A stretch of 64,000 nucleotides of DNA from positions 8,443 to 72,442 of the forward strand of contig JADKHS010000016.1 in the NCBI GenBank assembly GCA_016721605.1, read 5' to 3'. Below are positions 30,372-41,290 of the stretch, in pieces. The notes below the pieces were generated by a model. The model was not told where the DNA came from, did not search any database, and saw only the letters and a program-made list of their open reading frames with translations. Source of the DNA: Nitrosomonadales bacterium. GTDB taxonomy: Bacteria > Pseudomonadota > Gammaproteobacteria > Burkholderiales > Gallionellaceae. Position numbers and translations under genes: made by a program. The number at the start of each line of letters is the position of its first letter. Positions within the stretch are counted from its first letter, which is position 1.

Positions 30372-32209
30372 CGCGCGTAGTAGTGTTTGCTTACCACAAC
30401 GTGGGAGTTCGTTGCCTGTCTGTCTTGCTGGCGCATGGCATAGAGGTGGCGCTGGTAGTGACTCATCGCGACAATCCTAAAGAAAATATCTGGTTTGCCA
30501 GCGTGGCCGAACTGGCTGCGCTGCATGACATTCCGGTCATCACACCGGACAATCCCAATACGGTGGAAGTGCTTGAGCAGATTCGAGCGTTACAACCAGA
30601 CTTTCTTTTTTCCTTCTATTATCGCGAAATGTTTAAGCGTGAGTTGCTGGAAATTCCTAAACAGGGTGCGCTCAACATGCATGGCTCGCTGCTACCGAAA
30701 TATCGAGGCCGGGTGCCGGTAAATTGGGCCATCATTAAAGGCGAAACAGAAACTGGCGCGACATTGCATTATATGACTGAAAAGCCGGACAACGGCGCGG
30801 TGTTAGCGCAACAGGCTGTACCCATTTTGCCTGATGACACTGCATTCGAAGTGTTCCAAAAAGTCACCGTGGCGGCTGAAATCACGCTAAATGCTTGCTT
30901 GCCCGCTTTACTTGCAGGTACCACAAAATCAGTAAAACAGGATTTGAACCAAGGTGCATATTTCGGTGGACGCAAACCGGAGGATGGCATTATTGACTGG
31001 TCGCAAGACGCGCGCAGCATACACAATCTGGTGCGCGCTGTGGCACCGCCCTATCCAGGTGCAACCACACAACTTTTGGGCAAACCCATGCGCATCCTGC
31101 AAACGCTGGTCACAACTTGCGCTGCAACGGGTGAGACACCAGCCTTCTACGTTAAGGAAGGCAAGGCATACGCTATTTGCGGGCAAAGGGTACTGCGCGT
31201 AGTACGTTTTGAGCTAGATGGCATAGAGATGAGCGCCACAGAGTTTGCTACTAGTATGGGGCAGCTAAATTTAAATTTAGCGTGCCTCAATAGATTGTTA
31301 AAGAAAATTATCATGCCACAGTTAGCGCTTAAAATTGATGTAGATACCTATCGCGGCACGTGCGAGGGAGTTCCCCGTTTAGTAGAAACGCTGAAGCGAC
31401 ATGATGTGCAAGCCACATTCTTCTTTTCTCTAGGCCCTGACCACACTGGGCGCGCTATCCGGCGTGTATTCCGTCCCGGTTTTTTAGGCAAGGTATCGCG
31501 CACCTCAGTGCTGGAACACTACGGGCTTAGGACGTTACTGTATGGCACTTTATTGCCTGGGCCAGATATTGGACGCAACTGTGCGCAGATATTACGCTCG
31601 GTACGCGATGTAGGTTTTGAAGTCGGTATTCATTGCTACGACCATATCCGCTGGCAGGATTATGTCGCGGATAAAGATGCCAAGTGGACAAGGCGCGAAA
31701 TGCAGCGCGCCGTGGATAGATTCATCGAAATTTTTGGCGTAGCGCCCAAGGCGCATGCCGCCGCCGGTTGGCAGATGAATCGGCATGCCCTACGCCTGAT
31801 GCAACAACTAGGGTTTGACTACAGTTCCGACACACGTGGCACACACCCTTTTATCCCCACTTGGAATGCAGAGATTGTTGACTGCCCGCAATTGCCTACT
31901 ACCTTGCCTACCTTGGATGAAATCATCAATCGAGAGGGAATCACGGTGGAAAATGTGGCGCAGCACTTACTGAGACTGACAGTAAACCCTCCTGCTATGG
32001 GTCATGTATTTACACTGCATGCCGAATTGGAAGGGGGCAAGTGGATGCCAGTATTCGAACAACTCATCATAGGCTGGAAACAGCAAGGCTATGAGCTTGT
32101 TTCATTGCGCCAGTATTTGGAAAACCTTAAAGGTATTCTGCCACGAAATGAATTGGTAATAGGGACAGTGGATGGACGTAGCGGGACACTGGCCGTGCAG
32201 GGGAAATAA
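30368..32209 (+). CDS. Formyltransferase (ArnA N-terminal type) fused in frame to ArnD-type deformylase
   Basis: One open frame of 613 codons contains two enzymes. Residues 1-300 match the ArnA formyltransferase domain: MTRVVVFAYHNVGVRCLSVLL, the catalytic ALNMHGSLLPKYRGRVPVNWA and GRKPEDGIIDWS. Residues 316-613 form a polysaccharide-deacetylase-type domain like ArnD, with KIDVDTYRGTCEGVPRLV, FEVGIHCYDHIRWQDY and HAAAGWQMN. In known pathways the formylated sugar is attached to Und-P by ArnC and then deformylated by ArnD. A methionine at 31313 could start ArnD separately with only a weak ribosome site, so the fusion may be real or may reflect a lost stop. The ArnA decarboxylase domain is not in the window. 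Confidence 0.82.
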   Translation: MTRVVVFAYHNVGVRCLSVLLAHGIEVALVVTHRDNPKENIWFASVAELAALHDIPVITPDNPNTVEVLEQIRALQPDFLFSFYYREMFKRELLEIPKQGALNMHGSLLPKYRGRVPVNWAIIKGETETGATLHYMTEKPDNGAVLAQQAVPILPDDTAFEVFQKVTVAAEITLNACLPALLAGTTKSVKQDLNQGAYFGGRKPEDGIIDWSQDARSIHNLVRAVAPPYPGATTQLLGKPMRILQTLVTTCAATGETPAFYVKEGKAYAICGQRVLRVVRFELDGIEMSATEFATSMGQLNLNLACLNRLLKKIIMPQLALKIDVDTYRGTCEGVPRLVETLKRHDVQATFFFSLGPDHTGRAIRRVFRPGFLGKVSRTSVLEHYGLRTLLYGTLLPGPDIGRNCAQILRSVRDVGFEVGIHCYDHIRWQDYVADKDAKWTRREMQRAVDRFIEIFGVAPKAHAAAGWQMNRHALRLMQQLGFDYSSDTRGTHPFIPTWNAEIVDCPQLPTTLPTLDEIINREGITVENVAQHLLRLTVNPPAMGHVFTLHAELEGGKWMPVFEQLIIGWKQQGYELVSLRQYLENLKGILPRNELVIGTVDGRSGTLAVQGK

Positions 32210-32319
32210 TAGGCGGCTCCAAATTTTAAATTTAGTTGCAGGAGTTTGAGTGGCTGCTTACAAGGAGCTGGATGTAATTGCGTGCAAACGCATTATGGTT
32301 TGGCCTTCCCGTTATCACA

Positions 32320-33120
32320 TCAGTCACCAAACCGATATGAAGCCATAGCGACATTAAATACTTTATCTACAAAAACACGGTGCCCGGCATCATCACCCGC
32401 TGCGCCTACTACTACCATTAACGGAATGAGGTGGTCTTCCCGTGGATGAGCCAGTCGAGCTACCGGTGCTGTTTCCCAATTTATTAATTTCTCAGCGCGG
32501 TTAATAGGATTTGGTTCGGAAATTGCTTCATTTAGATACTCCTCGAATTGTTCGGACACAGATGTGGCATCGGTTTGTCCGAACCTCGCATGTTGTGGTA
32601 AGAAAGACCACTTCCGATGATCAGAATGCCTTCATCCCGTAAGGGCTTCAAAGCTTCACCAGCCCGAATATGCTCCAAGGGATCGTAGTTCGATTTCAAT
32701 GAAAGCATTACCACTGGAATACTTGCATCTGGATACATAAGGAACAAAGGAACAAAGGTTCCATGATCAAATCCTTGATGCGGATCTTCGTTGCTACTGA
32801 TTCCCGCTTGACCGAGTAGCTCGCGAACGCGGCGTGCGAGCGCAGGCGATCCTGGTGCCGGATATTTGATCCGGTAGGTATGTTCAGGAAAGCCAGAGTA
32901 GTCATACCTCATTGGAGGATTAGTTGCGGTTGATACGGTAAATTCGCTCTCCTCCCAATGGCCCGTAATGACCAAAATCGCTTTCGGTTTGCAGGGGAGG
33001 CTTGCCGGAAGCTGACCCAATTCCCGAGCGGTTTTTGCAAACTGCTTCTTCATGTCATCAATATATGGCCAGACCACCACCATGCGAGACGAAGAAAGTT
33101 GGAAGTTTAGTGTTGTCCAT
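32320..33120 (-). CDS. LigB/DODA-type extradiol aromatic-ring dioxygenase (two frameshifts)
   Basis: The start at 33120 gives MDNTKLPTFFVSHGGG, a typical N-terminus of the class III extradiol family related to YgiD/DOPA dioxygenase. It is followed by VITGHWEESEFTV, GFDHGTFVPLFLMYP and LSYHNMRG, which carry the metal-binding histidines, and PREDHLIPLMVVVGAA. Frame slips lie near 33073 (GGG/WPYIDD) and at 32582-32583, where one T in the coding strand restores MRGFGQTDATSVSEQ. The family opens catecholic rings using Zn or Fe. The substrate is unknown, and the gene stands alone, convergent with the arn-like operon. Confidence 0.8.
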
Positions 33121-33195
33121 AATTTTTACTAACTATTTATATAGCATGTTCTTAAATATAATTTTTTAGTTACAGCAAGGAAGTACCTTACTGCA

Positions 33196-34833
33196 CTAGG
33201 TTGCGTAGTGAGCCCGGTTGCGGCCAGCGCGCTTCGCTTCATAAAGTGCACTGTCGGCACGGGCAAACACCGCAGTCGGTGTCGCATCGGATTGCTGGCA
33301 CTGCACGACACCAATACTCACCGTCACAGATACTATCTGGCCGTTGGCGCTATAACGCATGTCATTTACCTGAGAACGGATGCGCTCCGCCATTTTTAAG
33401 GCCATATCCGCTGTTGTTTCAACCATGATAATGATGAATTCATCACCACCATAGCGCGCAGCATAATCCACACTGCGTATCGATTGGCTGAGTATCTTGG
33501 CTACAGCCGCAATGACCTCATCGCCCGCAATATGGCCATAGCTGTCATTAAGAGTTTTGAAATAATCAATATCCATCATGAGCACTGCAAAAGGCCTCTG
33601 GTTACGCTTGAATCGGGCGAGCTCATCTTTCAGGATCACATCAAGTTTACTGCGATTGTAGAGACCGGTAAGTCCATCGGTTATTGAAAGCGTCTCAAGT
33701 AACTGATTTTGTTGCTGCATGGCTTTATTTTTGGCTACAACTTCAGCATGGCTATGACGCAATTTGTCCGCCATCTGATTAAATATCTGGGTGAGGTGGC
33801 CGAATTCATCATTTCGTGTAACAGGCAGCCGCACATCAAGATCCCCGTCGGCGATACTGTTAGCTGCATTGATCAGATGCTGTAACGGTGTGACGATTGA
33901 ACGCCCCATCCGAAAAGCCACTGCTGTCACTACCAACACTATTGTGCACACCAGTGCCAGATACAAATTGCGCAAATCTACCCAAGCGGCGTAAACATCA
34001 GCACGATCCCGTTCGGCCACTACCGTGACCGGAAGCGCAGCAGGCATGTCTGCCAGACCAATCACTTCACGATGCATTCCCCCTTGAAAGATCATAGACT
34101 CACCAGGTCGCGCCAGTAGCTGCCGTAGCACCACCCCATCCAGCAACCTTAGCTTGGTTGCGTTAACACGACTACTAAGCAACTCCCTACCATTCTGATC
34201 TAGCAGTAATACCTCGCCCAGTGGTGACTTCGTCGAGTTTTTTAGATAAGGCTGCGCGGTACGTAGATCAAGCACCGCCACCAATGCACCCATGAGTACA
34301 TTGTCATACGACAATACAGGAACCGCAACGCTCAGCGTCGCGGTGGCGCGCTGCTTTTCCCAATGGGGTGGCGCGAGCACAATACCTTCGGTAAGCGCAC
34401 TTTCCGGCCAACTTTTCGGCAAAATTATAGCGGAAGGTACCGCCGCACTACTGGCCACCACCTGTCCGGTAGCCCCGACCACGGTTAATTCCAATATTGT
34501 GTCTAATTTTGATTGCACCGAACTTAGATAGTGAGCCAAGGCCTGCGGAACCTTATTAGGCTTGCCTGTAGGCGGGTGAGCAATCGGAGTAAGTCCATCG
34601 ATAACTGCATTGGATGTAGACAATGCGCGCACTGTGTGGATGTGCTTATTAATCCATAACTCCAACTCACGGCTGGCTTGGCTTGCCAGGGCGCGCAGTT
34701 CACGGGTTACATTGTCGCTGATTTGTGCTTCATTCTGACGGAATGACAACAACCCTAAACCAAACGATGGAATAAGCGTAGCCATAATAGCGAAAACAAA
34801 AATTTTGCTTTTAATGCTTCTTAACAATACCAT
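33196..34833 (-). CDS. Membrane-bound diguanylate cyclase (Cache-HAMP-GGDEF)
   Basis: The intact 545-residue protein has an N-terminal membrane helix (KIFVFAIMATLIPSFGLGLL), a periplasmic double-Cache-like sensor to residue 275 and a second helix (LALVCTIVLVVTAVAF). A HAMP segment (RSIVTPLQHLINAANSIADG) precedes a GGDEF domain with the active-site motif RYGGDEF and LTGLYNRSKLD. The domain should make cyclic di-GMP. An RxxD inhibitory site upstream of GGDEF is not obvious. It lies directly after the hybrid kinase on the same strand, so sensing and c-di-GMP output may be linked. Confidence 0.93.
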   Translation of the reverse strand: MVLLRSIKSKIFVFAIMATLIPSFGLGLLSFRQNEAQISDNVTRELRALASQASRELELWINKHIHTVRALSTSNAVIDGLTPIAHPPTGKPNKVPQALAHYLSSVQSKLDTILELTVVGATGQVVASSAAVPSAIILPKSWPESALTEGIVLAPPHWEKQRATATLSVAVPVLSYDNVLMGALVAVLDLRTAQPYLKNSTKSPLGEVLLLDQNGRELLSSRVNATKLRLLDGVVLRQLLARPGESMIFQGGMHREVIGLADMPAALPVTVVAERDRADVYAAWVDLRNLYLALVCTIVLVVTAVAFRMGRSIVTPLQHLINAANSIADGDLDVRLPVTRNDEFGHLTQIFNQMADKLRHSHAEVVAKNKAMQQQNQLLETLSITDGLTGLYNRSKLDVILKDELARFKRNQRPFAVLMMDIDYFKTLNDSYGHIAGDEVIAAVAKILSQSIRSVDYAARYGGDEFIIIMVETTADMALKMAERIRSQVNDMRYSANGQIVSVTVSIGVVQCQQSDATPTAVFARADSALYEAKRAGRNRAHYAT

Positions 34834-35055
34834 CTATATGAATTTCCTTGCTAAAAATCAAAGCCATCAACAGTTAAAATAACTCAGCCACTATCCTGGA
34901 ATACAAATAAGATACCAATCTGCAATAAAATTAGGAACTCGACTGGCCTAGGTACTAGATACTGCAACAACCCTAAGCCTCATAATTATCAAAACCGGCT
35001 CTCTTAATTATTACCAGAGTAAAATCATATCGAATCAATATCACCGAACATCATT
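34834..35055. other. Intergenic region between the hybrid kinase and the diguanylate cyclase
   Basis: AT-rich, with no supported gene or clear terminator. It separates the kinase stop from the cyclase start by about 220 bases, so the cyclase may have its own promoter. Confidence 0.4.
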
Positions 35056-38000
35056 TCATAAAAATTCCTTATTGATATTCATCGAAATCTGCGCCAACAA
35101 TATCCGCATTTGCATGACAATGTCCCGTGCGCGCTCAATATCTCCATCTCCCTGGAGCTGCTCTAACGCCTGACATAATTCGCCAAAACCCATTGCACCC
35201 ACGGTTCTGGCCGATGCCTTGGTACGATGTCCTAAAGCGCTCAGTGTCGCCATATCTCCATGGCCAGCGCAGTTTCAATTTCAACTATTGCCTTTTGGGT
35301 CAAATCTAAAAACATCATGACATATTTACGGATTTTTCTGGATGATTCCCCAATATTTTGGCCAATATTGACAGATCGATGATGCTTGGCTCGCTTGTAC
35401 TTGCTACCCTAGTTTCTTCGACCACTGCGGGCTGGAGCGAGGTCGCTGCGAATACAGGCACAACTAAATCGGATCGGGGCAGAAGCCATTTTGCAAGTGT
35501 CGTGATAAGTAACTGAAAATCAATCGGTTTAGTTATAAAATCATTCATGCCCGCATCGAAACAACGTGTCCAATTTTCACGCCCAGCATTTGCTGTCATG
35601 GCAATAATCCGTGTAGCCATAAGCTCAGGATTAGCCCGAATTTGACGGGTCGCTTCAAGACCATCCATCACGGGCATCTGCATATCCATCAAAACACAAT
35701 CAAAATGTTCTTTAGCCAGCAGATCAAGGCCTCCTTTCCATTGTTGGCAATGACAACAACCACACCAATTTCTTCCAATAACTCTTTGGCCACTTGTTGG
35801 TTAAAGAGATTATCTTCAACTAGCAGGATGCACGAGCCTTGGATTATATCCAGGCCGACCAATGGCGCAGCTTGAACAACCGTAACCGGCTTGATGCCTC
35901 TACCCAGCCGGGCAGTAAACCAAAAGTGCTGCCATTGCCAGGCTGACTCTGCACCCCGACCTCACCACCCATCATTTCGGCCAATTGTCGACTGATGGCT
36001 AGCCCCAGCCCAGTACCCCATATTTACGCGTGGTTGAAGCGTCAGCTTGATGAAATGGTTGGAATAATTGGGTGAGTTGCTCTGCGCTTATGCCAATGCC
36101 GCTATCCTGCACTTCAAAACGCACCAGCATATCTGTTTCGTCTGTTCCGAAGGTATTGTTTTCAATAATCCTGGCACGAACGATAATCTCACCCTGATCA
36201 GTAAATTTAATGGCGTTACTAATGTAATTAAGCAACACCTGATATAACCGCAACGAATCTCCTCGAAGCGGACGGGATAAGTCAGGGTCAACATCAAATA
36301 TAAGTCTCAGGCATTTGCTTGCAGCGCTCTCACTAAGTTGACTGGAGATATTCTCCAGAATTGTATCCAACTCAAAATCCAGTATTTCTAACTTGAGCTT
36401 GCCCGCTTCTATTTTTGAAAAATCAAGCATTTCATTTATCAGGCGCAATAGATGTTGCGCTGAATGGTCGATCTTTCCAACATAATCAAGTTGTTTAGAA
36501 TTAAGTCCGGTACGCCGCACCAAATGTGTCATACCAATGATGCTGTTCATCGGAGTGCGAATTTCATGACTCATATTTGAGAGAAATTCAGTCTTGGCCT
36601 GATTGGCTGTCTCGGCTTGTAGCTTGGCTTGCTCGAGTTCAGAAGTACGTTCTTCAACCCGAATTTCCAAACTTGCATTCAAATTGAGTAAATCTTGCTC
36701 GGCACGCTTGCGTTCAGTGTGGTCAATACCGACTGACAAGATCATCACCATTTCGCCTTCTTGACCGTAAAGCCGTGAATGATTCCAGGTTATTTCGTAT
36801 TTTTCGCCTGGCTTGCTCATCAAAACTGATTCACGCTGAATGTGCTTATGCTTTCCCGTAGCAAGATCTTGTAAAGCTTGCTGCGTTTCTGTTCCAACCG
36901 TTCCGGGATAGCTAGTTGCCTGAATAAAGCACTTGCCCAACAATTCTGTCTCACTCCAACCAGTTAATAGCTCCCGTAACGATTTAGGCTACGAACCGCC
37001 CCATCAACTGATTGCGTCAAAATAATAACCTGTGCGGTATCGAGTAGGCTCTCATTAAAATCCCGCTCAATTGAAATACGATGCAACATGTTCCGCAACT
37101 CCAGCGTGCGCTGCCACTTCCTGTTCCAACGCTTCCAACCGGAATGACAACGCAACTGCAGCTTCATCCAGGCTATCAATTTCGTCATCCAAAAAATGCC
37201 GGCCACGTGGGACAATTTTGGCACGTGCCTCGGCAAAAGCGCTCCGCCCCAACAAAGGAATTGCCCGTACTGCCCTCGTCATCCGCTGCAAGGGTGCATT
37301 GACCAAAAATGCCAACAACAACAATGAAAGCAACGAAGTTGCTAATTCAGCTTGTATCCGGCTCAATACTGATTTGCGAATTTCAGCCAAGGCCTGGTCA
37401 AATCATCGATTACTACAAGCATAGCACCAGAATTTATGCCGCTGTCATCGCCTATTTCACACAAACGACAACTCAAACTGTTTGCCTTGGTAAGGTACTA
37501 ATTGCCAATTTTTTTTGCTTTGCTTAGGTGGCAAAACCTTTAATTGATGGAGCAGCGGAAGATTCCGTTCTGAGCCGCTTAACGCTACGATCTGTAAACC
37601 CAAGTTGGGCAGCGAATTTTTATCCATCACAAAACCGGCTGGAGCTAACACGCCAAGATCGGCCCCGGATAAACGATTGAAAGAAACGATCACTTCTCCC
37701 AGCGAGCTACCCAAAACAATTACACCAGCCACCCGGCCTGCAGATAGGATAGGTGCCGCAGCAAATTGCGTACATATCTGCCGGCAGTGCATCCAATGCA
37801 GCGCACGTTCTTGCGAAACTACGGCACGCACACGGTCATCTTGCTCTATATCGGAGGCCGCATCCGCATGCCAAGCGGCCAGAGTGGCTCCCGTCCTGGA
37901 ATATACTTTCATGGAATTGATATCGAGATCGAGCTGCAAGACGGGCCAGTAACTATCGAAATGCTCACGAAGTTTCAAAGATCCCGGCTTTGACTGAAAT

Positions 38001-38281
38001 GCACTGCCCGCGCCAACCGTCGCGAGCAAGCTGGCCTGCGTTTGCAAACGCAGAGCGGAATCGGTACGTACAGCAATCGCTTCAGAAATCAGACGCTCGC
38101 GCAAATCGGTACGCTGCCCTTCGAAACGTGTCTTCAAATCACGAAAATGCAGCCAGGAAAGCGTACCGTTAACCGAGAGCATCACCATGCCAAGCGTTAG
38201 CAGCACCTTCCACTTCAGGCTCAAGAACCTAATTGTGCTACGGCTTGAACTAGAGGATCGGCTATCCGGCATGAGCGTCAC
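35056..38281 (-). pseudogene. Hybrid histidine kinase (sensor-PAS-HisKA-HATPase-REC-HPt), broken by frameshifts
   Basis: The span encodes about 1075 residues of a BarA-like hybrid kinase. In order it has a membrane helix (WKVLLTLGMVMLSVNGTLS), a periplasmic sensor, a second helix (LLSLLLLAFLVNAP) and a PAS region. Then come HisKA (FLSNMSHEIRTPMNSIIGM), HATPase (NAIKFTDQGEI, VQDSGIGIS), a receiver (VLMDMQMPVMDGLEATRQIR) and an HPt (LGHRTKASARTVGAMGFGEL). At least six breaks occur, near 37440, 37080, 36975, 36010, 35725, 35335 and 35255; several are one-base losses in short runs. The start is GTG 38281 or ATG 38272, overlapping the porin stop. It forms an operon with the porin and the PstS-like protein. 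Confidence 0.8.
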
Positions 38282-39491
38282 TAAAACCGAAAAGACCCCA
38301 GTAGCATGAACATATCCCAGCGGCGCTCCAGGGCCCGAGGGTCAGGGTTATCCTGAACTGGCAAATAAGCTGTACCATCAACGCGATGATATTCGGCACG
38401 CAGCATAAACTCGGGGGTTAAGTCAAAACGCACGCCTGTAGTCCAGTCTTTGGAAAAACGAGTAAAGCCCGGCCGACGGGTGGCCGCAGCGAATGCCTTG
38501 CCATCACGATCCTCGCTATCGGTATACATCACATCGTAACGTAGTAATGCTTCCCACTTCGGGGCCAACCGATAGCTGCCCTGAATATAATAACTTTGGC
38601 CATGCGTGGTGGAATCTGGAGCATTCGGACCAAAGTTTTTAATTGAAATTGGACGCAGGGCATATTCACTGGTCAGGCTCCAATTCTCAGCGTTGTATTG
38701 GGCAGAAAATATCTGCACCATAGACCTCAGTCGCCCCGCCTGTAATACATCCCTCACGCCAGGGTTATAACGCGTATCAAATCGCAATACGGTATATCCC
38801 AAACGATATTTACCACCGTCCCCCTCATACATCGCTTGGGAAATCTGCGCTATTTTGGGTTCGAGCCTCCCATTGGGAAGCAATCCAACCAAGGCCACCT
38901 TGCCAGCCTCATTACCAATCTGGGGTTTGCCAAGCGCGAATGTCACAAACAAATTGCCAGCTTCATAATTACGATCGAGATAAAACTCTGCTCCATCACC
39001 CGCAAGGGTAAGATTGCGTGAGCGCTCAAAATAAATGGATTGCGGCAAAAGGATACTGGGGCGAGTAAAAGCAACATCCCGTGTTTTATTATATAGTCCA
39101 TAAGAATTCTTCACGCGCCCCAGGCGAATCCCACTACGGCCTTGCTCGCTTGATGATATTGTCCAGTCGGCTAACCCATAATCCAATCGCACGTTGCCGT
39201 TATCAGTCCCTCCGGCTTTATGTGAAAGCAACCCGACGGACAGCTGCAAATCTGAAGTCGGCCTCAGGGACGCATTCACCCCTATTTCTCTAAAATCTGT
39301 ACTGGCTTTTTTATTACTCTGGCCGAGAAAGTTATTATCACTGGTGGTCACCACGCCTTGCGTAAGAAACCCATGCAGCTGCAATTCGCTACCCATCAAA
39401 TTTACGGCATGGGCAAACGTAGTCCAAAGCAAAAAACACCCTGAATAAAAAACCCAACTGTAGTCTTAACGAATTTGAAGGGTACGCACAT
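38281..39491 (-). CDS. Outer-membrane porin-like beta-barrel protein (frameshift in signal peptide)
   Basis: The mature region (about 370 residues) is a beta-barrel beginning SELQLHGFLTQGVVTTSDNNF and ending with SFRF, the terminal phenylalanine used by outer-membrane barrels. The open frame lacks a start. Adding one T in the run at 39431-39436 gives a complete signal peptide from an ATG at 39491, preceded by GAGG. That start overlaps the end of the PstS-like gene, implying coupling. The three-gene set suggests an outer-membrane channel, a periplasmic ligand binder and a sensor kinase. The ligand is unknown. Confidence 0.78.
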
Positions 39492-39935
39492 TATTAGTGA
39501 CCTCGTTTATTTTGATATAGCCAATCGCCCCGGCGTTGATGCTATTTTTGATAACATCTCTTGCGTTGAAGTAACTTGCTCCGATATTGGCTCTTGCCCG
39601 GAAAATACCTGCCGATCCCACGCCAATCTCAATTGATGCGGAAATACTTGCAAAATGTTCTTGCTGAAAGCGCCATGTTCCGGCGCATCATCTTTCATTA
39701 CAAATACCTTGATCGGCGTATCTGCTGGCCATTTATTAAGGCGCATGCCAAAAACAGCGCGCAGCGTACTTCTGGAAATTACATTTTCACTGGTCGAAGG
39801 AAACGCAATGGCAACCATAGTTGGCTCTTGAGTATCAGCATAAGAATTTGCGGTAATCAGAAATACCGCCAACATGTAAAGCGCACAGACTCGCCAAAAC
39901 AATGCCAACAAACTAAGACAGAAAAGATTTTTCAT
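39466..39935 (-). CDS. PstS-like periplasmic substrate-binding protein (frameshift near C-terminus)
   Basis: From the ATG at 39935 the product of about 155 residues has a signal peptide (MKNLFCLSLLALF...ANSYA). A small phosphate-binding-protein-like domain follows (ISRSTLRAVFGMRLNKWPADTPIKVFV, then AWDRQVFSG). One G missing in the run at 39528-39531 ends the frame early at 39507; restoring it gives TPGAIGYIKINEV and a stop at 39466. The phrase PG-AIGYI is a hallmark of this family. No ABC transporter partner is nearby, so it more likely serves as a ligand receptor for the adjacent kinase. Confidence 0.75.
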
Positions 39936-39995
39936 CGCTAAAACGAGATACCGCCGGATAAATTTGGACACAGGTTGATAATTAATAACAGTCAA

Positions 39996-40370
39996 GCTTT
40001 GCGCCTAAGACATTCAAAATGTATTGCCAATATTAGTGCTCGTTTCGGACAAGACAAACACTATTTTTAAATATAAATCGACCAACCACTGCATTTCTTT
40101 AATTATCTTGGCTATATGTGAAATAAAGCGAGGAATCAACTTTCAACCTCCGGTAGAAGAAGTCAATCTATTTGTCCTGCATTTATCGAAAATGAGTGAA
40201 TTTACTTTTCACCAAGAGAAAAACTTCCGTCCAACCGACACGCATGGTAGCTTTTTTCTTCATTACAACTCCAGCCTTTAAAGCGGTCAGCAAGACGACT
40301 TGCCGTGTGACACACCTTTACAACCGAGCACGTTCCATCGGACGGTGAAACGATTCAACCACCGGCCACA
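39996..40370. other. Intergenic region upstream of the PstS-like gene
   Basis: AT-rich sequence without a supported gene. A plus-strand open frame at 40024-40281 has no ribosome site or family features. The promoter of the PstS-like/porin/kinase operon should lie at its left end. Confidence 0.4.
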
Positions 40371-40471
40371 CAAAGTGCTGGGTTTTAGGTTATTGCCTGA
40401 AGTATTATTTGAGGTGGAGATGCACTACACTAAGCCATCATCAACTGTTGCACTTCGGATTTAAATCCGCC
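40371..40471 (+). repeat. Interspersed repeat, copy B
   Basis: It shares three ordered blocks with 2991-3107 (CACAAAGTGCTGG; GAGATGCACTACACTAA; CTGTTGCACTTCGGATTTAAATCCGC with scattered differences). Its right end overlaps the last codons of the receiver gene: the TAA stop of that gene lies inside the repeat. Confidence 0.6.
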
Positions 40472-40913
40472 TTTCATTTTTTCGGCAAAATCGAGTAATC
40501 ACAGATGCCAGTTCATCACGTGCGATCGGTTTCGCCAACGTACCCAAAGGGATCAGGCCAAGCTTGCTGGAATACATATCCATCCCGGACAGCAGATGCC
40601 GTTGGGCTCCTGAGATTAAAATAACGTCACCAACATAACCTTGCATACCGAGATGCATCAGAAAACCAACACCGTCCATCTCAGGCATACTGAGATCGCA
40701 TATCAATATGTCCGGCTGTGATGACAGCCCGGCTAGTATAGCTAGCCCCTGCTCGCCATTTTCAGCCCTAATAACTTCGGCCACACCTAATTCAAGCAAC
40801 ATATCACCAACAAGCTCAAGTGTGAATTTGTCATCGTCCAACAACAATATCCGTAGGCTGTTCGCAGCTATCATTTGCGCTGTCCCGCGTTCATCCATAC
40901 CAACCTCAATCAT
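40461..40913 (-). CDS. Single-domain response regulator (CheY-like receiver)
   Basis: The 150-residue protein is a lone receiver domain: acidic pair in LRILLLDDDKFT, phospho-acceptor in DILICDLSMPEMDG, the ISGAQ threonine/serine position and the conserved lysine in LAKPI. No output domain is attached. The start has a strong AAGGAG site eight bases upstream. Decayed hybrid-kinase sequence lies just upstream (41095-41290), so the protein may once have worked with that kinase. Its C-terminal end coincides with a copy of the interspersed repeat. Confidence 0.9.
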   Translation of the reverse strand: MIEVGMDERGTAQMIAANSLRILLLDDDKFTLELVGDMLLELGVAEVIRAENGEQGLAILAGLSSQPDILICDLSMPEMDGVGFLMHLGMQGYVGDVILISGAQRHLLSGMDMYSSKLGLIPLGTLAKPIARDELASVITRFCRKNERRI

Positions 40914-41094
40914 ACTAACTCCTTATTCATATTTATCCGGCTCTATGTAGAATAGAATAAATAATCAATTTTTAATGTCCCGCAAAAAATAAATTCGTTC
41001 GTCCTAGGCTTATTGAAGGGTGAGCGGATCTTTAACTGACTATTGCTTGTTGTTCGTTGTGTACTTATCAAAATTAGCCACTAAAAATCGCATA

Positions 41095-41290
41095 GAGCCT
41101 ATTTGCTTAACCCTCACGCCAGCAATAGCACGCATTTGCACGACAACACCTTAACCACCCTTGCATTGCTCTGCCTGCCACAGCTCACCAAAACCTCTCA
41201 CTACCAATAGCTTAATTCGATACTACAATGATCCAGCGTCATTATGGGCCAACGCGGTTTCATTTTGACGATTGTTTTCTAACAACTGGT
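41095..41290 (-). pseudogene. Relic of an HPt domain from a lost hybrid kinase
   Basis: The minus strand shows remnants colinear with the HPt end of the kinase at 35056-38281. ETALAHNDAG aligns with IETALAME, RGFGELWQAEQC with MGFGELCQALEQ, and VQMRAIAG with MQMRILLA. The frame contains stops and slips. At DNA level CGCCAGCAATAGCACGCATTTGCACGACAA parallels CGCCAACAATATCCGCATTTGCATGACAA near 35091. It is best read as the decayed tail of a paralogous kinase formerly upstream of the receiver gene. Confidence 0.6.

Noticed and set aside
33201..33428. Plus-strand frames antisense to the GGDEF domain
   Set aside because: They are mirror frames of a clear diguanylate cyclase coding region.
40024..40281. 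Plus-strand frame of 85 codons
   Set aside because: No ribosome site, signal or family match; AT-rich intergenic sequence.
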